A DNA stretch of 64,000 nucleotides, taken from positions 1 to 64,000 of the forward strand of contig NZ_JAHAIF010000002.1 in assembly GCF_018372875.1 (NCBI RefSeq), in the 5' to 3' direction. Below are positions 1-8,791 of this stretch, in pieces. The position numbers and the translations under genes are program-made. This DNA is from Clostridium sp. GTDB lineage: Bacteria; Bacillota; Clostridia; Clostridiales; Clostridiaceae. Positions within the stretch are counted from its first letter, which is position 1. Each line of letters begins with the position of its first letter. A model generated the notes under the pieces. That model was given only the letters and a program-made list of their open reading frames with translations. It searched no databases and was not told the origin of the DNA.

Positions 1-35
1 TGCAATCTATTATCTATATTTCTTCTTGTCATCAT
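1..35 (-). CDS. 5' end of an unidentified gene leaving the window
   Basis: On the minus strand an AGGTGAT Shine-Dalgarno lies 4-5 bases before a tandem ATG-ATG at 30-35. The frame stays open to the left edge and begins M-M-T-R-R-N-I-D-N-R-L. The gene would lie downstream of the lipoprotein gene, past its terminator. Eleven residues are too few to name a family. It could also be a chance start, but the ribosome site and the overlapping palindrome favour a real gene. Confidence 0.4.
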   Translation of the reverse strand, partial: MMTRRNIDNRL

Positions 36-57
36 AAAATATCACCTGTGATATTTT
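36..57. promoter_or_regulatory. Perfect 10-bp inverted repeat over a ribosome binding site
   Basis: AAAATATCAC and GTGATATTTT face each other across two bases. The right arm, read on the minus strand, contains the Shine-Dalgarno of the gene that exits the left edge. It could be a repressor operator or an RNA hairpin hiding the ribosome site. The perfect symmetry is seen directly; the role is inferred. Confidence 0.45.
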
Positions 58-60
58 ATC

Positions 61-96
61 AAAAAAACGAAAGGGTGTCGACTTTGTCGACACCCT
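61..96 (-). terminator. Rho-independent terminator after the lipoprotein gene
   Basis: An 11-bp GC-containing stem (AGGGTGTCGAC with its complement, 3-base loop) at 72-96 is followed on the minus strand by a T-rich run at 61-71. It sits 20 bp past the lipoprotein stop. Confidence 0.9.
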
Positions 97-115
97 GAGG
101 TAAGATTTCTCTTAC

Positions 116-1120
116 CTATTTTACAAAAGTATATTCATTTTTTGATTGTGAAACTTTTCTTATTGTCCCATCTTTACTTATACTATATACTTCTTCTAAC
201 TCAGGGTCTGAATTACTTCCAATGAATAAAATATTCCCCTCTTCATCTACTGATAATCCATATCTAGTTGCTTTAATACTACTAGGAAAATCAAAGAGTA
301 GCCTATAATGCTTACCATCTTGTAATTTATATATAGATAGTATTCCATCATTAAATTCTCCTAAAGCATAATAAACTCCATCAACATTAACTATATCATA
401 TAATCTAGTTATATCTTTAGATATAGTTTTCACTTCACTAGTTTTACTATTAATAACTTGAAGGACTTTCTCATCATTAATAGTTTCCTGTAATATAACT
501 ATACCTTCAGAGTCTGTACTTAAATACTGAACTATACCACCATCAAGCTTATAAAGTAACTTTTCTTCACCATTTTCTAGATTATATGTAAAAATACCAT
601 TAACTCCTTCATTATTCACTCCATAGTAAACTAAAGTATTAGAATCTATCCAATCTAAATAATGCCCTGATATACCTGTATCAGTATTAAAATCTACATA
701 TTCACCATTTGACAACTTAATTATCTTATAGGTAGTAACTCCATCTACATTTCTATATAATGATAGATATTCACCACTTGGCGACATTTTTAATCCATCA
801 TCTCCAATTTCAATATTTGAAAGCTCAATTATTTTACCACTATAAAAAACAATATACTTACCATCTTTTTGTGCAATATAATTATCGCTATTATGCTCAT
901 ATAATCCTATTACTTCATTATTATTAACCTTCTCATACTTTCCCTTTATATAGTTATAATTTGAATAATTTCCTCCGTCATTTTCTATAATTGCTCCCTT
1001 ATTTAACTTAATCCCTTCTACAATTTCAACATCATCAGTAGGTTTACTACATGACATTAAAAATAAAGAACAGAATAAAATACCTATTGCCCTAATTCTC
1101 CTACTTCTACTAATCTTCAT
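116..1120 (-). CDS. Lipoprotein with probable beta-propeller repeats
   Basis: A 334-residue exported lipoprotein of unknown function. The N-terminus has a basic stretch, a hydrophobic core and a lipobox ending L-M-S-C at residues 21-24, so the mature protein should be lipid-anchored at Cys24. The rest is rich in short beta strands with recurring Tyr/Gly/Asp patterns such as SGEYLSLY, SNTLVYYG and GNILFIGS, which suggests a WD40- or TolB-like propeller; I cannot count blades reliably. A GAGGGAG ribosome site precedes the ATG. It is a single gene with its own terminator, and its neighbours give no hint of substrate. Confidence 0.75.
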   Translation of the reverse strand: MKISRSRRIRAIGILFCSLFLMSCSKPTDDVEIVEGIKLNKGAIIENDGGNYSNYNYIKGKYEKVNNNEVIGLYEHNSDNYIAQKDGKYIVFYSGKIIELSNIEIGDDGLKMSPSGEYLSLYRNVDGVTTYKIIKLSNGEYVDFNTDTGISGHYLDWIDSNTLVYYGVNNEGVNGIFTYNLENGEEKLLYKLDGGIVQYLSTDSEGIVILQETINDEKVLQVINSKTSEVKTISKDITRLYDIVNVDGVYYALGEFNDGILSIYKLQDGKHYRLLFDFPSSIKATRYGLSVDEEGNILFIGSNSDPELEEVYSISKDGTIRKVSQSKNEYTFVK

Positions 1121-1309
1121 CTCTTCTCCCTCAAATCACATTCAGTATTATATTCTATACATTTCTATATATAAAAGCACTATTTCCGTATTACATAATA
1201 CTCTTTAATATGACCAATTACAATATATTTTATTAATATATTTACTTCTATCTTTTCACTAATAATTCCTTCTTATTTTGTGAATAAAAATATTACAAAT
1301 TCATTACAC

Positions 1310-1338
1310 TTAACTTACCATATGTTTAATGGTATACT
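1310..1338 (+). promoter_or_regulatory. Likely sigma-A promoter of rqcH
   Basis: TTAACT (1310-1315) and TATACT (1333-1338) are 17 bp apart, about 30 bp before the ATG. The spacer holds a TACCAT/ATGGTA inverted repeat whose right arm runs into the -10 box. Confidence 0.55.
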
Positions 1339-1367
1339 AAGTTTATTATATTGAAAGGAAGAATAAT

Positions 1368-3110
1368 ATGGCACTAGATGGAATATTTTTAAACAGTTTA
1401 ATTAATAATCTTAAAGATGTATTAATAGATAGTAAAATAGATAAAATTAATCAACCAGAAAAAGATGAAGTAATATTAACTATTAGAAAAGATAGAAAGA
1501 ACTATAAGCTTCTTATATCTGCTTCTTCAAAATTTCCAAGGATTCATTTTACTGAAACTTCTAAGGAAAATCCTCTTAAAGCACCAATGTATCTTATGGT
1601 TTTAAGAAAGTATCTTACCTCTGGTAGAATTGTCGATGTATACCAAAAAGATGGAGATAGAGTTGTAATCATTAAAGTAGAATCAAGGGATGAACTTGGA
1701 TTTGATAGTGAATATTCTCTTATAGTTGAAATAATGGGTAGACACTCTAACATTACTTTAGTTAGAAATAGAGATAATAAAATAATGGAATCTATAAAGC
1801 ATATAACACCAGATATTAATAGTTATAGAGTATTATATCCTGGAGCTACTTATGTTGAACCACCTAAGTCTACAAAACTAAATCCTTTTAGATTAGATAT
1901 TAATGAAATGACTGATTATATTAAGGAAAACAACTTAGAATATAATGATTTATTTTTCTCTAATCTTTTAACAGGAGTTTCAAAACCACTTTCAAAAGAA
2001 CTTTATGAAAATTCCTTAAAGGAGAATATATCTCCTAGTAATTTTTCATCATTATATAAGTATACAACAAGTTCAATAAATGATATTTGTAACCATCCTT
2101 CCTTTAATATTATTACGGATTCCGATGGTATATATAAGGACTTTTATTGTGCTAATTTAAATTCTTATTATAGTGGTTATAAAAATATAAAATATGAAAA
2201 TCCATCTCTTATACTTGATGATTTCTTTAGAACTAAAGATAAACAAGATAGATTAAATAATAGATCCATTTCTCTTCAAAAATTAATACACACTAATATA
2301 GATAGATGTAATAAAAAGTCTAAAATATTAAATGGAAATATTAAAGAAGGTGCAAAGAAAGAGGGCTATAAAATAAAGGGTGATTTACTTACTTCTTATA
2401 TTTACATGATAAAGCCTGGAGATGATAAAATCTCTTTATTAAACTTTTATAACGATAATGAAGAAGAATATTTAACTATATCTCTTGATCCCAATAAAAG
2501 TCCTTCTGAAAACATTCAAAAGTACTATAAAAAGTATAATAAATTAAAAAAATCTGAGGAATGGGCCTTAGAACAACTTGAAAAAAATGAGGATGAATTA
2601 AATTATTTAAATTCTGTTTTAACCAATATATTAAATGTAGAATCCTATGATGAAATTGAACAAATTAAAAAAGAATTAATTGAAACAGGATATATTAAAT
2701 TTAAAAATACATCTAAAGGTAATAAAAAATTAAAGGAAAGCAAGCCTCTACACTTTTTATCATCTCAAGGCATAGATATTTATGTAGGTAAGAATAACTT
2801 ACAAAATGACTACCTAAGTCTTAAATTTGCAAATAGAAATGATATGTGGCTTCACACTAAAAACATCCCTGGATCACATGTAATTATACAAGCAAATCCT
2901 GTAGATGAAATTACTTTAGAGGAAGCTGGAATTATAGCTGCATATTATAGTAAAGGTAAAAATGATTCTAAAGTATCAGTTGATTATACAGAAGTTAAAA
3001 ACTTAAAAAAACCAAATGGAGCTAAACCAGGTATGGTTATATATTATACTAATAAAACTATGTTTGTAGACCCTAAGGACTATGAAAGCTTAAAAATACA
3101 AAAACTATAA
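1368..3110 (+). CDS. rqcH: RqcH (NFACT family, Rqc2 homolog / FbpA-like)
   Basis: At 580 residues this has the usual full length of bacterial RqcH, which binds stalled 50S-peptidyl-tRNA complexes and recruits tRNA-Ala to add C-terminal alanine tails for degradation. It was annotated earlier as fibronectin-binding protein. Visible parts are an NFACT-N domain with the Asp97-Arg98 pair known to be needed for tailing in the family and an EIMGRHSN motif (121-128), a charged coiled-coil middle (about 390-430), and the NFACT-R/DUF814 end with D-M-W-L-H near residue 492-496. It starts at an ATG behind GAAAGGAAG. It is a single gene, convergent with the methyltransferase. Confidence 0.93.
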   Translation: MALDGIFLNSLINNLKDVLIDSKIDKINQPEKDEVILTIRKDRKNYKLLISASSKFPRIHFTETSKENPLKAPMYLMVLRKYLTSGRIVDVYQKDGDRVVIIKVESRDELGFDSEYSLIVEIMGRHSNITLVRNRDNKIMESIKHITPDINSYRVLYPGATYVEPPKSTKLNPFRLDINEMTDYIKENNLEYNDLFFSNLLTGVSKPLSKELYENSLKENISPSNFSSLYKYTTSSINDICNHPSFNIITDSDGIYKDFYCANLNSYYSGYKNIKYENPSLILDDFFRTKDKQDRLNNRSISLQKLIHTNIDRCNKKSKILNGNIKEGAKKEGYKIKGDLLTSYIYMIKPGDDKISLLNFYNDNEEEYLTISLDPNKSPSENIQKYYKKYNKLKKSEEWALEQLEKNEDELNYLNSVLTNILNVESYDEIEQIKKELIETGYIKFKNTSKGNKKLKESKPLHFLSSQGIDIYVGKNNLQNDYLSLKFANRNDMWLHTKNIPGSHVIIQANPVDEITLEEAGIIAAYYSKGKNDSKVSVDYTEVKNLKKPNGAKPGMVIYYTNKTMFVDPKDYESLKIQKL

Positions 3111-3111
3111 T

Positions 3112-3146
3112 AAAAGAACCAGAGAAAATCCTCTGGTTCTTTTTTA
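3112..3146. terminator. Bidirectional terminator between rqcH and the methyltransferase
   Basis: AAAAGAACCAGAG pairs with CTCTGGTTCTTTT around a short A-rich loop, with T runs on both strands. The methyltransferase stop codon overlaps its edge at 3144. Confidence 0.9.
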
Positions 3147-4313
3147 GCTATTTCTAATCATTTCTTGTATTACAGTACTACCTTCATTCTTAATTAAATC
3201 ATTATCAAAGTATTGGTAGTAATAACATTTTAATTTACCATTAAATAATTTTCTGTTTTTTGTTGCCTTTCTTCCAAATGGCTTTTCAAAACCTTCATAT
3301 GATGTAAGAATATTAAATTCCCAATTTTTATAGTCTTCCTTATACTTTCCAAACTTTCTATAAAGCTCTTCAACTTCTCTCTTATCACTTAATCTTTCAC
3401 CATATGGTGGATTAGAAATTATAAATCCATATTTTCTCTTATTAGAAAACTCTCTAAAATCTCTCTTATGGAATTCTATCCACTGACTTACACCTGCTTT
3501 AGCTGCATTATTCTCTGCTGTTCTTAAAACCCATGTATCTATATCATATCCAACAAGTTTAATATCTTTATTTTTTATAGATTTTCTTGCACCATCTCTA
3601 ACTCCATTAAAAATATAAAGAGGCATAGTTGGCCATGTTTCACATACAAATTCTCTATTTAATCCTGGTGCTATATTTTGAGCAATCATAGCAGCCTCAA
3701 TTAAAATTGTCCCTGAACCACAGAAAGGATCTATAAGCTCATAAGAATCTTGCCATCTTGATTGAAGTACCATAGCTGCTGCTAAAGTTTCTTTTAAAGG
3801 TGCAGCTCCTGAATTTTCTCTATATCCTCTCTTATGTAGCCCTTGCCCAGATGTATCTATTGTTAAAGTTACCTTATCTTTTAATATAGCAACCTCTATT
3901 TTATATACAGGCCCATCTTCCCTAAATTCTGTTGTACCATAAGCTTCACTCATGCTAGTTATAATAGCTTTTTTAACAATGGATTGACAATCAGGAACAC
4001 TGTATAAAGTTGATTTCACTGACTTTCCTACAACATGCATCTTACCGTTCTTAGGTATTAATTTACTCCAATTTACCTTCTTTGTTCCTTGGAATAATTC
4101 TTCAAAGCTTCTAGCTTCAAACTCTGCCATTTTAATTAAAACTCTATCAGCAGTTCTTAAATGGATATTAGCAATAGCAATATCCATTTCATCTCCCTTA
4201 AAGTGTACTTTACTTGTATCAACTTTAACATCATCATAGCCTAAAGCTCTTAATTCTTTAGCTGTTATACCCTCTATACCAAAAGTAGTGGTAGCAATTA
4301 AATCAAAATCCAT
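3144..4313 (-). CDS. THUMP-domain RNA guanine-N2 methyltransferase (RlmL/YpsC-like)
   Basis: A 389-residue class I SAM-dependent methyltransferase, probably acting on 23S rRNA. An N-terminal ferredoxin-like/THUMP region (about 45-160) binds RNA. The catalytic part has the SAM motif D-P-F-C-G-S-G-T (about 195) and the N-P-P-Y-G-E-R motif IV (about 302) typical of N2-guanine methylases. Its length matches B. subtilis YpsC rather than the fused E. coli RlmKL. It is the last gene after rluD and pyrR, 12 bp from pyrR, so probably co-transcribed. The exact target nucleotide cannot be read from sequence. Confidence 0.88.
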   Translation of the reverse strand: MDFDLIATTTFGIEGITAKELRALGYDDVKVDTSKVHFKGDEMDIAIANIHLRTADRVLIKMAEFEARSFEELFQGTKKVNWSKLIPKNGKMHVVGKSVKSTLYSVPDCQSIVKKAIITSMSEAYGTTEFREDGPVYKIEVAILKDKVTLTIDTSGQGLHKRGYRENSGAAPLKETLAAAMVLQSRWQDSYELIDPFCGSGTILIEAAMIAQNIAPGLNREFVCETWPTMPLYIFNGVRDGARKSIKNKDIKLVGYDIDTWVLRTAENNAAKAGVSQWIEFHKRDFREFSNKRKYGFIISNPPYGERLSDKREVEELYRKFGKYKEDYKNWEFNILTSYEGFEKPFGRKATKNRKLFNGKLKCYYYQYFDNDLIKNEGSTVIQEMIRNS

Positions 4314-4325
4314 ATGTTATTCTCC

Positions 4326-4862
4326 TTAGTCTTCATAAATCTTTACTGAATCTTCGTTGTCTATTTCTTTTATACTTACTGCAATTTTTTCATTCTTTGA
4401 CGTAGGAATATTTTTACCAACATAGTCAGCTCTTATTGGAAGTTCCTTATGACCTCTATCTATTAATACTGCTAATTGTATTCCTTTAGGTCTACCTGTA
4501 TCAATAACTGCATCAATTGCGGCTCTAACTGTTCTACATGTATATAACACATCATCTACTAATACTACTTTCTTGTTATGAATATTTACACCTAGGTCTA
4601 TGTTTTTTACTTTTGGAGACTCTCCCGTTAATGTTAAATCATCTCTGTAGAAAGTTATGTCTACACTTCCTACCGGTACATTTATTCCTTCAATATTATT
4701 AATTTCTGCTGCAATTCTTTGAGCTAAAGGATATCCCCTTCTTTTTATCCCTACCAAAACTATGTCTTCGACACCTTTATTTCTTTCAATAATTTCATGA
4801 GATATTCTTATTAAACTTCTTTTTATAGCTTTATCATCAAGCAAGTTAGCTTTTAAGTTCAT
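4326..4862 (-). CDS. pyrR: PyrR: pyrimidine attenuator protein / uracil phosphoribosyltransferase
   Basis: 178 residues, the usual PyrR size. The PRPP-binding signature [13 protein letters not shown] lies near residues 96-108, and the type I PRTase fold is evident. In Firmicutes PyrR binds UMP-dependent attenuators in pyr mRNA and has some UPRTase activity. No pyr biosynthesis genes and no recognisable PyrR binding loop lie nearby, so it would act on a distant pyr operon. It starts at an ATG behind GGGAGGG and sits between rluD and the RlmL-like gene, an arrangement common in Firmicutes. Confidence 0.93.
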   Translation of the reverse strand: MNLKANLLDDKAIKRSLIRISHEIIERNKGVEDIVLVGIKRRGYPLAQRIAAEINNIEGINVPVGSVDITFYRDDLTLTGESPKVKNIDLGVNIHNKKVVLVDDVLYTCRTVRAAIDAVIDTGRPKGIQLAVLIDRGHKELPIRADYVGKNIPTSKNEKIAVSIKEIDNEDSVKIYED

Positions 4863-4874
4863 AGCTTACCCTCC

Positions 4875-5792
4875 CTATACAACTTCACTTCTTAGTTTTT
4901 CCAACATTTTTTCAAAATATAATGGTAATTCAGATGAGAATTCCATATATTCTTTCGTTCTTGGATGAATAAATCCTAACGTTTTAGCATGTAGCATCTG
5001 ACCATCCTGTCTATATTTACTCTTCTTAAATCCATATAATGGATCTCCAACTAAAGGATGACCTATAGAAGACATATGAACTCTAATTTGATGAGTTCTT
5101 CCTGTTTCTAAAACACATTTTACTAATGTAGTATTCTTATATCTTTCTACTACTGTATAATGAGTTACAGCTCTTCTTCCACCTTCTACAATTCCAATTT
5201 TTAATCTATCTTTCTTACTTCTTGCTAAAGGCTTATCAATAGTACCTTCATCCTCTTTAATTCTGCCCTCAACTAAGGCATAATACTCTCTTTTCATAGA
5301 ATGATCTCTTAATTGATCTGATAAAAAGTTATGAGCCTCATCATTCTTAGCCACAACTAAAACTCCTGTGGTATCCTTATCAATTCTATGAACAATACCA
5401 GGTCTTATAACTCCGTTTATAGAAGATAAATCATTACAATGATATAACAAAGCATTTACTAAAGTTCCATTATAATTACCTGGAGCAGGATGTACAACCA
5501 TTCCTTGAGGTTTATTAACAACTATTACATCCTTATCTTCATATAGTATATCTAATGGTATGTTTTCCGCTTCTACTTTTAAGTGTACAGGTTCTGGCAT
5601 AACAACTTTCACTTCATCAAAAGACTTTAATTTATAATTACTTTTTATATTATTGTCATTAACTAAAATATTTCCTTTTTCAATTAACCCTTGTATAAAA
5701 GATCTTGACTTATCATCAAAAATTTGTGATAAGTACTTATCAATTCTTTCTCCTTCAAAGTCAGCACTAATATTAAAAATAGTTTCTTCCAT
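4875..5792 (-). CDS. rluD: Pseudouridine synthase, RluD family
   Basis: A 305-residue RluA/RluD-type synthase that isomerises uridines in large-subunit rRNA. An N-terminal S4 RNA-binding domain (about 14-75, with E-R-I-D-K-Y-L) precedes the catalytic domain. The catalytic Asp lies in H-R-I-D-K-D-T-T-G (about 135-143). The C-terminal part has G-R-T-H-Q-I-R-V-H and G-D-P-L-Y-G. It begins the rluD-pyrR-rlmL-like operon behind a good sigma-A promoter. lspA, often found just upstream in Firmicutes, is absent here. Confidence 0.92.
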   Translation of the reverse strand: MEETIFNISADFEGERIDKYLSQIFDDKSRSFIQGLIEKGNILVNDNNIKSNYKLKSFDEVKVVMPEPVHLKVEAENIPLDILYEDKDVIVVNKPQGMVVHPAPGNYNGTLVNALLYHCNDLSSINGVIRPGIVHRIDKDTTGVLVVAKNDEAHNFLSDQLRDHSMKREYYALVEGRIKEDEGTIDKPLARSKKDRLKIGIVEGGRRAVTHYTVVERYKNTTLVKCVLETGRTHQIRVHMSSIGHPLVGDPLYGFKKSKYRQDGQMLHAKTLGFIHPRTKEYMEFSSELPLYFEKMLEKLRSEVV

Positions 5793-5823
5793 TCGTTAAA
5801 CTCCTCTGTTTCTATTCCATAAC

Positions 5824-5853
5824 ATTATAATATACCTATGTTTAGCCGGTCAA
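5824..5853 (-). promoter_or_regulatory. Sigma-A promoter of the rluD-pyrR operon
   Basis: On the minus strand TTGACC (5848-5853) and TATAAT (5824-5829) are separated by 18 bp. The -10 is perfect. It lies between the divIVA terminator and the rluD start. Confidence 0.8.
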
Positions 5854-5863
5854 CTTATGACAT

Positions 5864-5894
5864 TAAAAACACCACAACATTTGTTGTGGTGTTA
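5864..5894 (-). terminator. Terminator after divIVA
   Basis: AACACCACAACA faces its complement across a short loop, followed by a T run on the minus strand. It ends the yggS-to-divIVA operon. Confidence 0.85.
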
Positions 5895-5905
5895 TATGTA
5901 TAATA

Positions 5906-6511
5906 CTAATCTTCTTTAGAAGCAAAGAAACTCTTTATTTCGTCTATGTTATCAGTTAGAATATCTTCTTCTATTGTTTTAAATGATTCTTCATTAAATT
6001 GAACTTCACTATCAATTGCAGCTTCATCCTCTACAGGAGTTGAAATATTATAATTCTTAGTTACATCCTTTTCTAAATCATCAAAAGTTTCTAACTGAGT
6101 ATTTATAAAGTTTCTAAACTTAGCTCTAAATTTAATAAATTCTTGTTTTACTCTATCATATTCATCATTTATTTGAATAACATCTGCATGAGCTTTATCA
6201 ACTATTCTTTGTGCAGTTTCATTTGCATTTTTAACTACTAGTTCTGCTTCTTTTTCTGCTGAACTCTTTGCTTGATCTGCAGCATTTTGTGCTAAAACTA
6301 AAGTATTTTGAATAGTACTTTCTATTTTAGAGTAATGTTCTATTTGTTCTGTTAATGAAGCAACCTTCTCTCTTAATTTAGAATTATCTTTATATAATTC
6401 TTCATAGTTTTCTACGACTTCATCTAAAAATTCATCAACTTCCTCTGGATTATACCCTCTTAATCCTCTTTTAAATTCCTTATTATTAATGTCCATTGGC
6501 GTAAGTTTCAT
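5906..6511 (-). CDS. divIVA: DivIVA cell-pole/septum protein
   Basis: 201 residues. The N-terminus (L-T-P-M-D-I-N-N-K-E-F-K-R-G-L-R-G-Y) is the conserved membrane-curvature-sensing DivIVA domain. Long coiled coils follow (about 30-70 and 75-145) with an acidic, less ordered tail. DivIVA marks negatively curved membrane at septa and poles and guides septum placement and spore polarity. It is the last gene of yggS-sepF-ylmG-ylmH-divIVA, the standard Firmicute order. It has a strong GGAGGTGGG ribosome site. Confidence 0.95.
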   Translation of the reverse strand: MKLTPMDINNKEFKRGLRGYNPEEVDEFLDEVVENYEELYKDNSKLREKVASLTEQIEHYSKIESTIQNTLVLAQNAADQAKSSAEKEAELVVKNANETAQRIVDKAHADVIQINDEYDRVKQEFIKFRAKFRNFINTQLETFDDLEKDVTKNYNISTPVEDEAAIDSEVQFNEESFKTIEEDILTDNIDEIKSFFASKED

Positions 6512-6526
6512 AAAATCCCACCTCTA

Positions 6527-7294
6527 TTATGTATATTTTTTTATAATTACTTTATATTTACCGCTTTTACTATTCCCAACTATATCTCCCAAAATAAACT
6601 TTCCCACTCCTCTTATAGTTATTCTCTCACCACTTAATACTTCTTTGCTTTTATCTCTAATGGTATTATAATCAACTAAAACTTTACCCGCTTCTATTAC
6701 ATCTTGAGCCTTACTTCTAGATAATTTCATTACCTTAGATACTATAGAATCTAGCCTTAAAGATGGTATTAAAATAATCTCTTCTTTAAATTCAGGTGTA
6801 AAAGGTATAAAATCCTCTTCTAAGAGAATAACCTTACAGGGTGATTTGCCTACTGTTTCTAAATTACTTATTATATAATCAGCAATTTCTTCACATACAG
6901 GTAAATAGCATTCTCCATTTTTTATAATTAAATCTCCAAGTTTATTTCTCTTTATCCCTAGACCTAAAATTGATCCTAAATAATCTCTATGACTAGGTAT
7001 GGTAAACTTAGATGTATTTACTATTTTTAATATCTTCATAGGAAATGGAATTTCATAAATATTATTGAAAGATATCATTCTTCTCTCTGCGTCTTCAAAA
7101 AAACCAGATGATGTTACTTTAAAATCATTAGTGCTTGTAAACTTCTCAAAAAACTTCCATATGTTAGGCGGATAAAAGTTATTACCAAACAAGGATATGT
7201 CCTTTTCATAGGATAACTCGTATTTTTCATATAAGTTTAAAACTTCTAACCTATCCTCTTCATTGAAACTTTGTAATAGAGTCTTCTTATCCAT
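6527..7294 (-). CDS. ylmH: YlmH, S4-domain RNA-binding protein
   Basis: 255 residues. The C-terminal S4 domain (about 178-240, with S-R-S-K-A-Q-D-V-I-E-A-G-K-V-L-V) is clear, preceded by a YlmH-type N-terminal domain. YlmH homologs bind 50S-peptidyl-tRNA intermediates in ribosome quality control, so a functional link to RqcH at 1368 is possible. It is 2 bp from ylmG and 15 bp from divIVA, so probably translationally coupled. Confidence 0.88.
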   Translation of the reverse strand: MDKKTLLQSFNEEDRLEVLNLYEKYELSYEKDISLFGNNFYPPNIWKFFEKFTSTNDFKVTSSGFFEDAERRMISFNNIYEIPFPMKILKIVNTSKFTIPSHRDYLGSILGLGIKRNKLGDLIIKNGECYLPVCEEIADYIISNLETVGKSPCKVILLEEDFIPFTPEFKEEIILIPSLRLDSIVSKVMKLSRSKAQDVIEAGKVLVDYNTIRDKSKEVLSGERITIRGVGKFILGDIVGNSKSGKYKVIIKKYT

Positions 7295-7296
7295 TG

Positions 7297-7557
7297 TTAA
7301 AATATCATATACAATAGTCTTTCAACTATTTGAATCGCAAATATTGCAAATATTGGTGATAAGTCAATAGGTAAGTTTCCTAAGAACTTATATTGGATTT
7401 GCCTAAAAGGTTCTAACAATGGGGAAGTTATACTATTTAAAAATCTCATTATTTCATTGCCTCTATCTTGAATTATCCATGACCCTAGGCATTCTACAAC
7501 TATTATTACTTCTAATACTCTAAAAAAAGTAGAAACTAGATTTAGTAACATTCCCAT
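7297..7557 (-). CDS. ylmG: YlmG, YggT-family membrane protein
   Basis: 86 residues with two hydrophobic segments (about 3-22 and 60-84) around a conserved loop containing S-P-L-L-E-P-F-R, the YggT signature. I chose the ATG at 7557 because AGGTGA lies 5 bp before it and overlaps the sepF stop. An upstream in-frame GTG lies inside that ribosome site. The family is linked to division-site or membrane organisation; its biochemical role is unknown. Confidence 0.85.
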   Translation of the reverse strand: MGMLLNLVSTFFRVLEVIIVVECLGSWIIQDRGNEIMRFLNSITSPLLEPFRQIQYKFLGNLPIDLSPIFAIFAIQIVERLLYMIF

Positions 7558-7566
7558 TATATTCAC

Positions 7567-8025
7567 CTACTTTGTCCAACTAAATAATGCTTTTGAGCTT
7601 AATTCATTCTTTAATTCATTAGTTACTTCTACATTTGATGGTGAAAGTATATATACACCCTTTTCAATTTGTTGAAGTTCTCCACCTAAAGCATAACAAG
7701 ATCCACTAATGAAATCTAATAATCTTTGAGCTATTCTAATTTCAAGAGCTGTTGTATTTACAAGAACTATTCTTCTATTTTTTAATGCATCACATATTTC
7801 TGTAGCTTCTTCATATGCTACTGGCTTAGTTATAGTTACTTTTGCAGATGATGAAGTGTGAATATTTACAACCTTATTGTTTTTCTTATTTTGAATAACA
7901 GGTTCAATAGCTTCTTCTAATCCATCTTCACCTTCTAATTCGTCTAAATCGTCAAACTCCTCATCATACTCATCGTATTCTCCAAATCCTAAAAAAGATT
8001 TTAATTTTGTTTTCATGTCACTCAT
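7567..8025 (-). CDS. sepF: SepF, FtsZ-filament membrane anchor
   Basis: 152 residues. A short amphipathic N-terminal helix is followed by a very acidic linker (about 13-45), then the compact SepF domain (about 60-145) with N-R-R-I-V-L-V-N-T and [12 protein letters not shown]. SepF bundles FtsZ and tethers it to the membrane. It can substitute for FtsA, which is absent from this cluster. It is adjacent to yggS and ylmG with one-base spacing. Confidence 0.94.
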   Translation of the reverse strand: MSDMKTKLKSFLGFGEYDEYDEEFDDLDELEGEDGLEEAIEPVIQNKKNNKVVNIHTSSSAKVTITKPVAYEEATEICDALKNRRIVLVNTTALEIRIAQRLLDFISGSCYALGGELQQIEKGVYILSPSNVEVTNELKNELSSKALFSWTK

Positions 8026-8700
8026 TTACTTTTCCTCCTGTAAATTATAATTTCTCTTTCCGAAGATTCCCTCTCCAATTCTAATGAAATTTGATCCTTC
8101 TTCTATAGCAATATGATAATCATGTGTCATGCCCATAGATAAAATTTCCATTTTTATATTTTTAAATTCCTTAATTTTTAATGAATCAAAAATATCCTTT
8201 ACCTTTTTAAAATAATACCTATTACTTTCTTCATTTCCCTTTGGTATAACAGCCATTATCCCTTTTACTTTAACAAATTTACATTTTTCAATGGCTTCTA
8301 TTAAAGTATCTAAGTCTTCTTCAAGTAAACCACCTTTACTTTCTTCACGACCAATATTTATCTGAATTAAAGTATCAGCTATAATATTCTTTTTACCAAA
8401 TTCTTTTTCTATAACTTCTAATAACTTAATACTAGAAAGGGAATGAATAAGAAAAGTTTTACCCACCAAATATTTCACTTTATTAGTTTGAAGGTTCCCA
8501 ATAAAATGCCATCTTACATCTTTATGAAAGTTCTCAAACTTATCTTTGAGTTCTTGGACTTTATTTTCTCCAAAATCCCTAATTCCTGCATTATATGCTT
8601 CCTCTAGTTCATTTAGAGGTTTAGTCTTAGAAACCGCTAATAATGTAACTTCATTTGGTATATTACTTCTTAAACTTTTTATATTATTCTTTATATCCAT
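8026..8700 (-). CDS. yggS: YggS/PLPBP-family PLP homeostasis protein
   Basis: 224 residues, the usual size. The PLP lysine lies in L-L-A-V-S-K-T-K-P (about 20-28). F-G-E-N-K-V-Q-E-L and W-H-F-I-G-N-L-Q-T-N-K are the other family signatures, and the phosphate site is near S-M-G-M-T-H-D-Y. It buffers pyridoxal phosphate rather than catalysing a known reaction. It begins the sepF/divIVA operon behind a sigma-A-like promoter and is called ylmE in Bacillus. Confidence 0.93.
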   Translation of the reverse strand: MDIKNNIKSLRSNIPNEVTLLAVSKTKPLNELEEAYNAGIRDFGENKVQELKDKFENFHKDVRWHFIGNLQTNKVKYLVGKTFLIHSLSSIKLLEVIEKEFGKKNIIADTLIQINIGREESKGGLLEEDLDTLIEAIEKCKFVKVKGIMAVIPKGNEESNRYYFKKVKDIFDSLKIKEFKNIKMEILSMGMTHDYHIAIEEGSNFIRIGEGIFGKRNYNLQEEK

Positions 8701-8736
8701 AGCCGTTTCCCTCCTAATAAGAGCAACTAATCCTTT

Positions 8737-8765
8737 ACTATAAAGTAATTCTGCATAAAAGTTAA
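8737..8765 (-). promoter_or_regulatory. Likely sigma-A promoter of the yggS-sepF-divIVA operon
   Basis: On the minus strand TTAACT (8760-8765) and TATAGT (8737-8742) are separated by 17 bp, about 36 bp before the yggS ATG. Confidence 0.55.
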
Positions 8766-8791
8766 ATATCCTTCATAATATTATAAAAATA

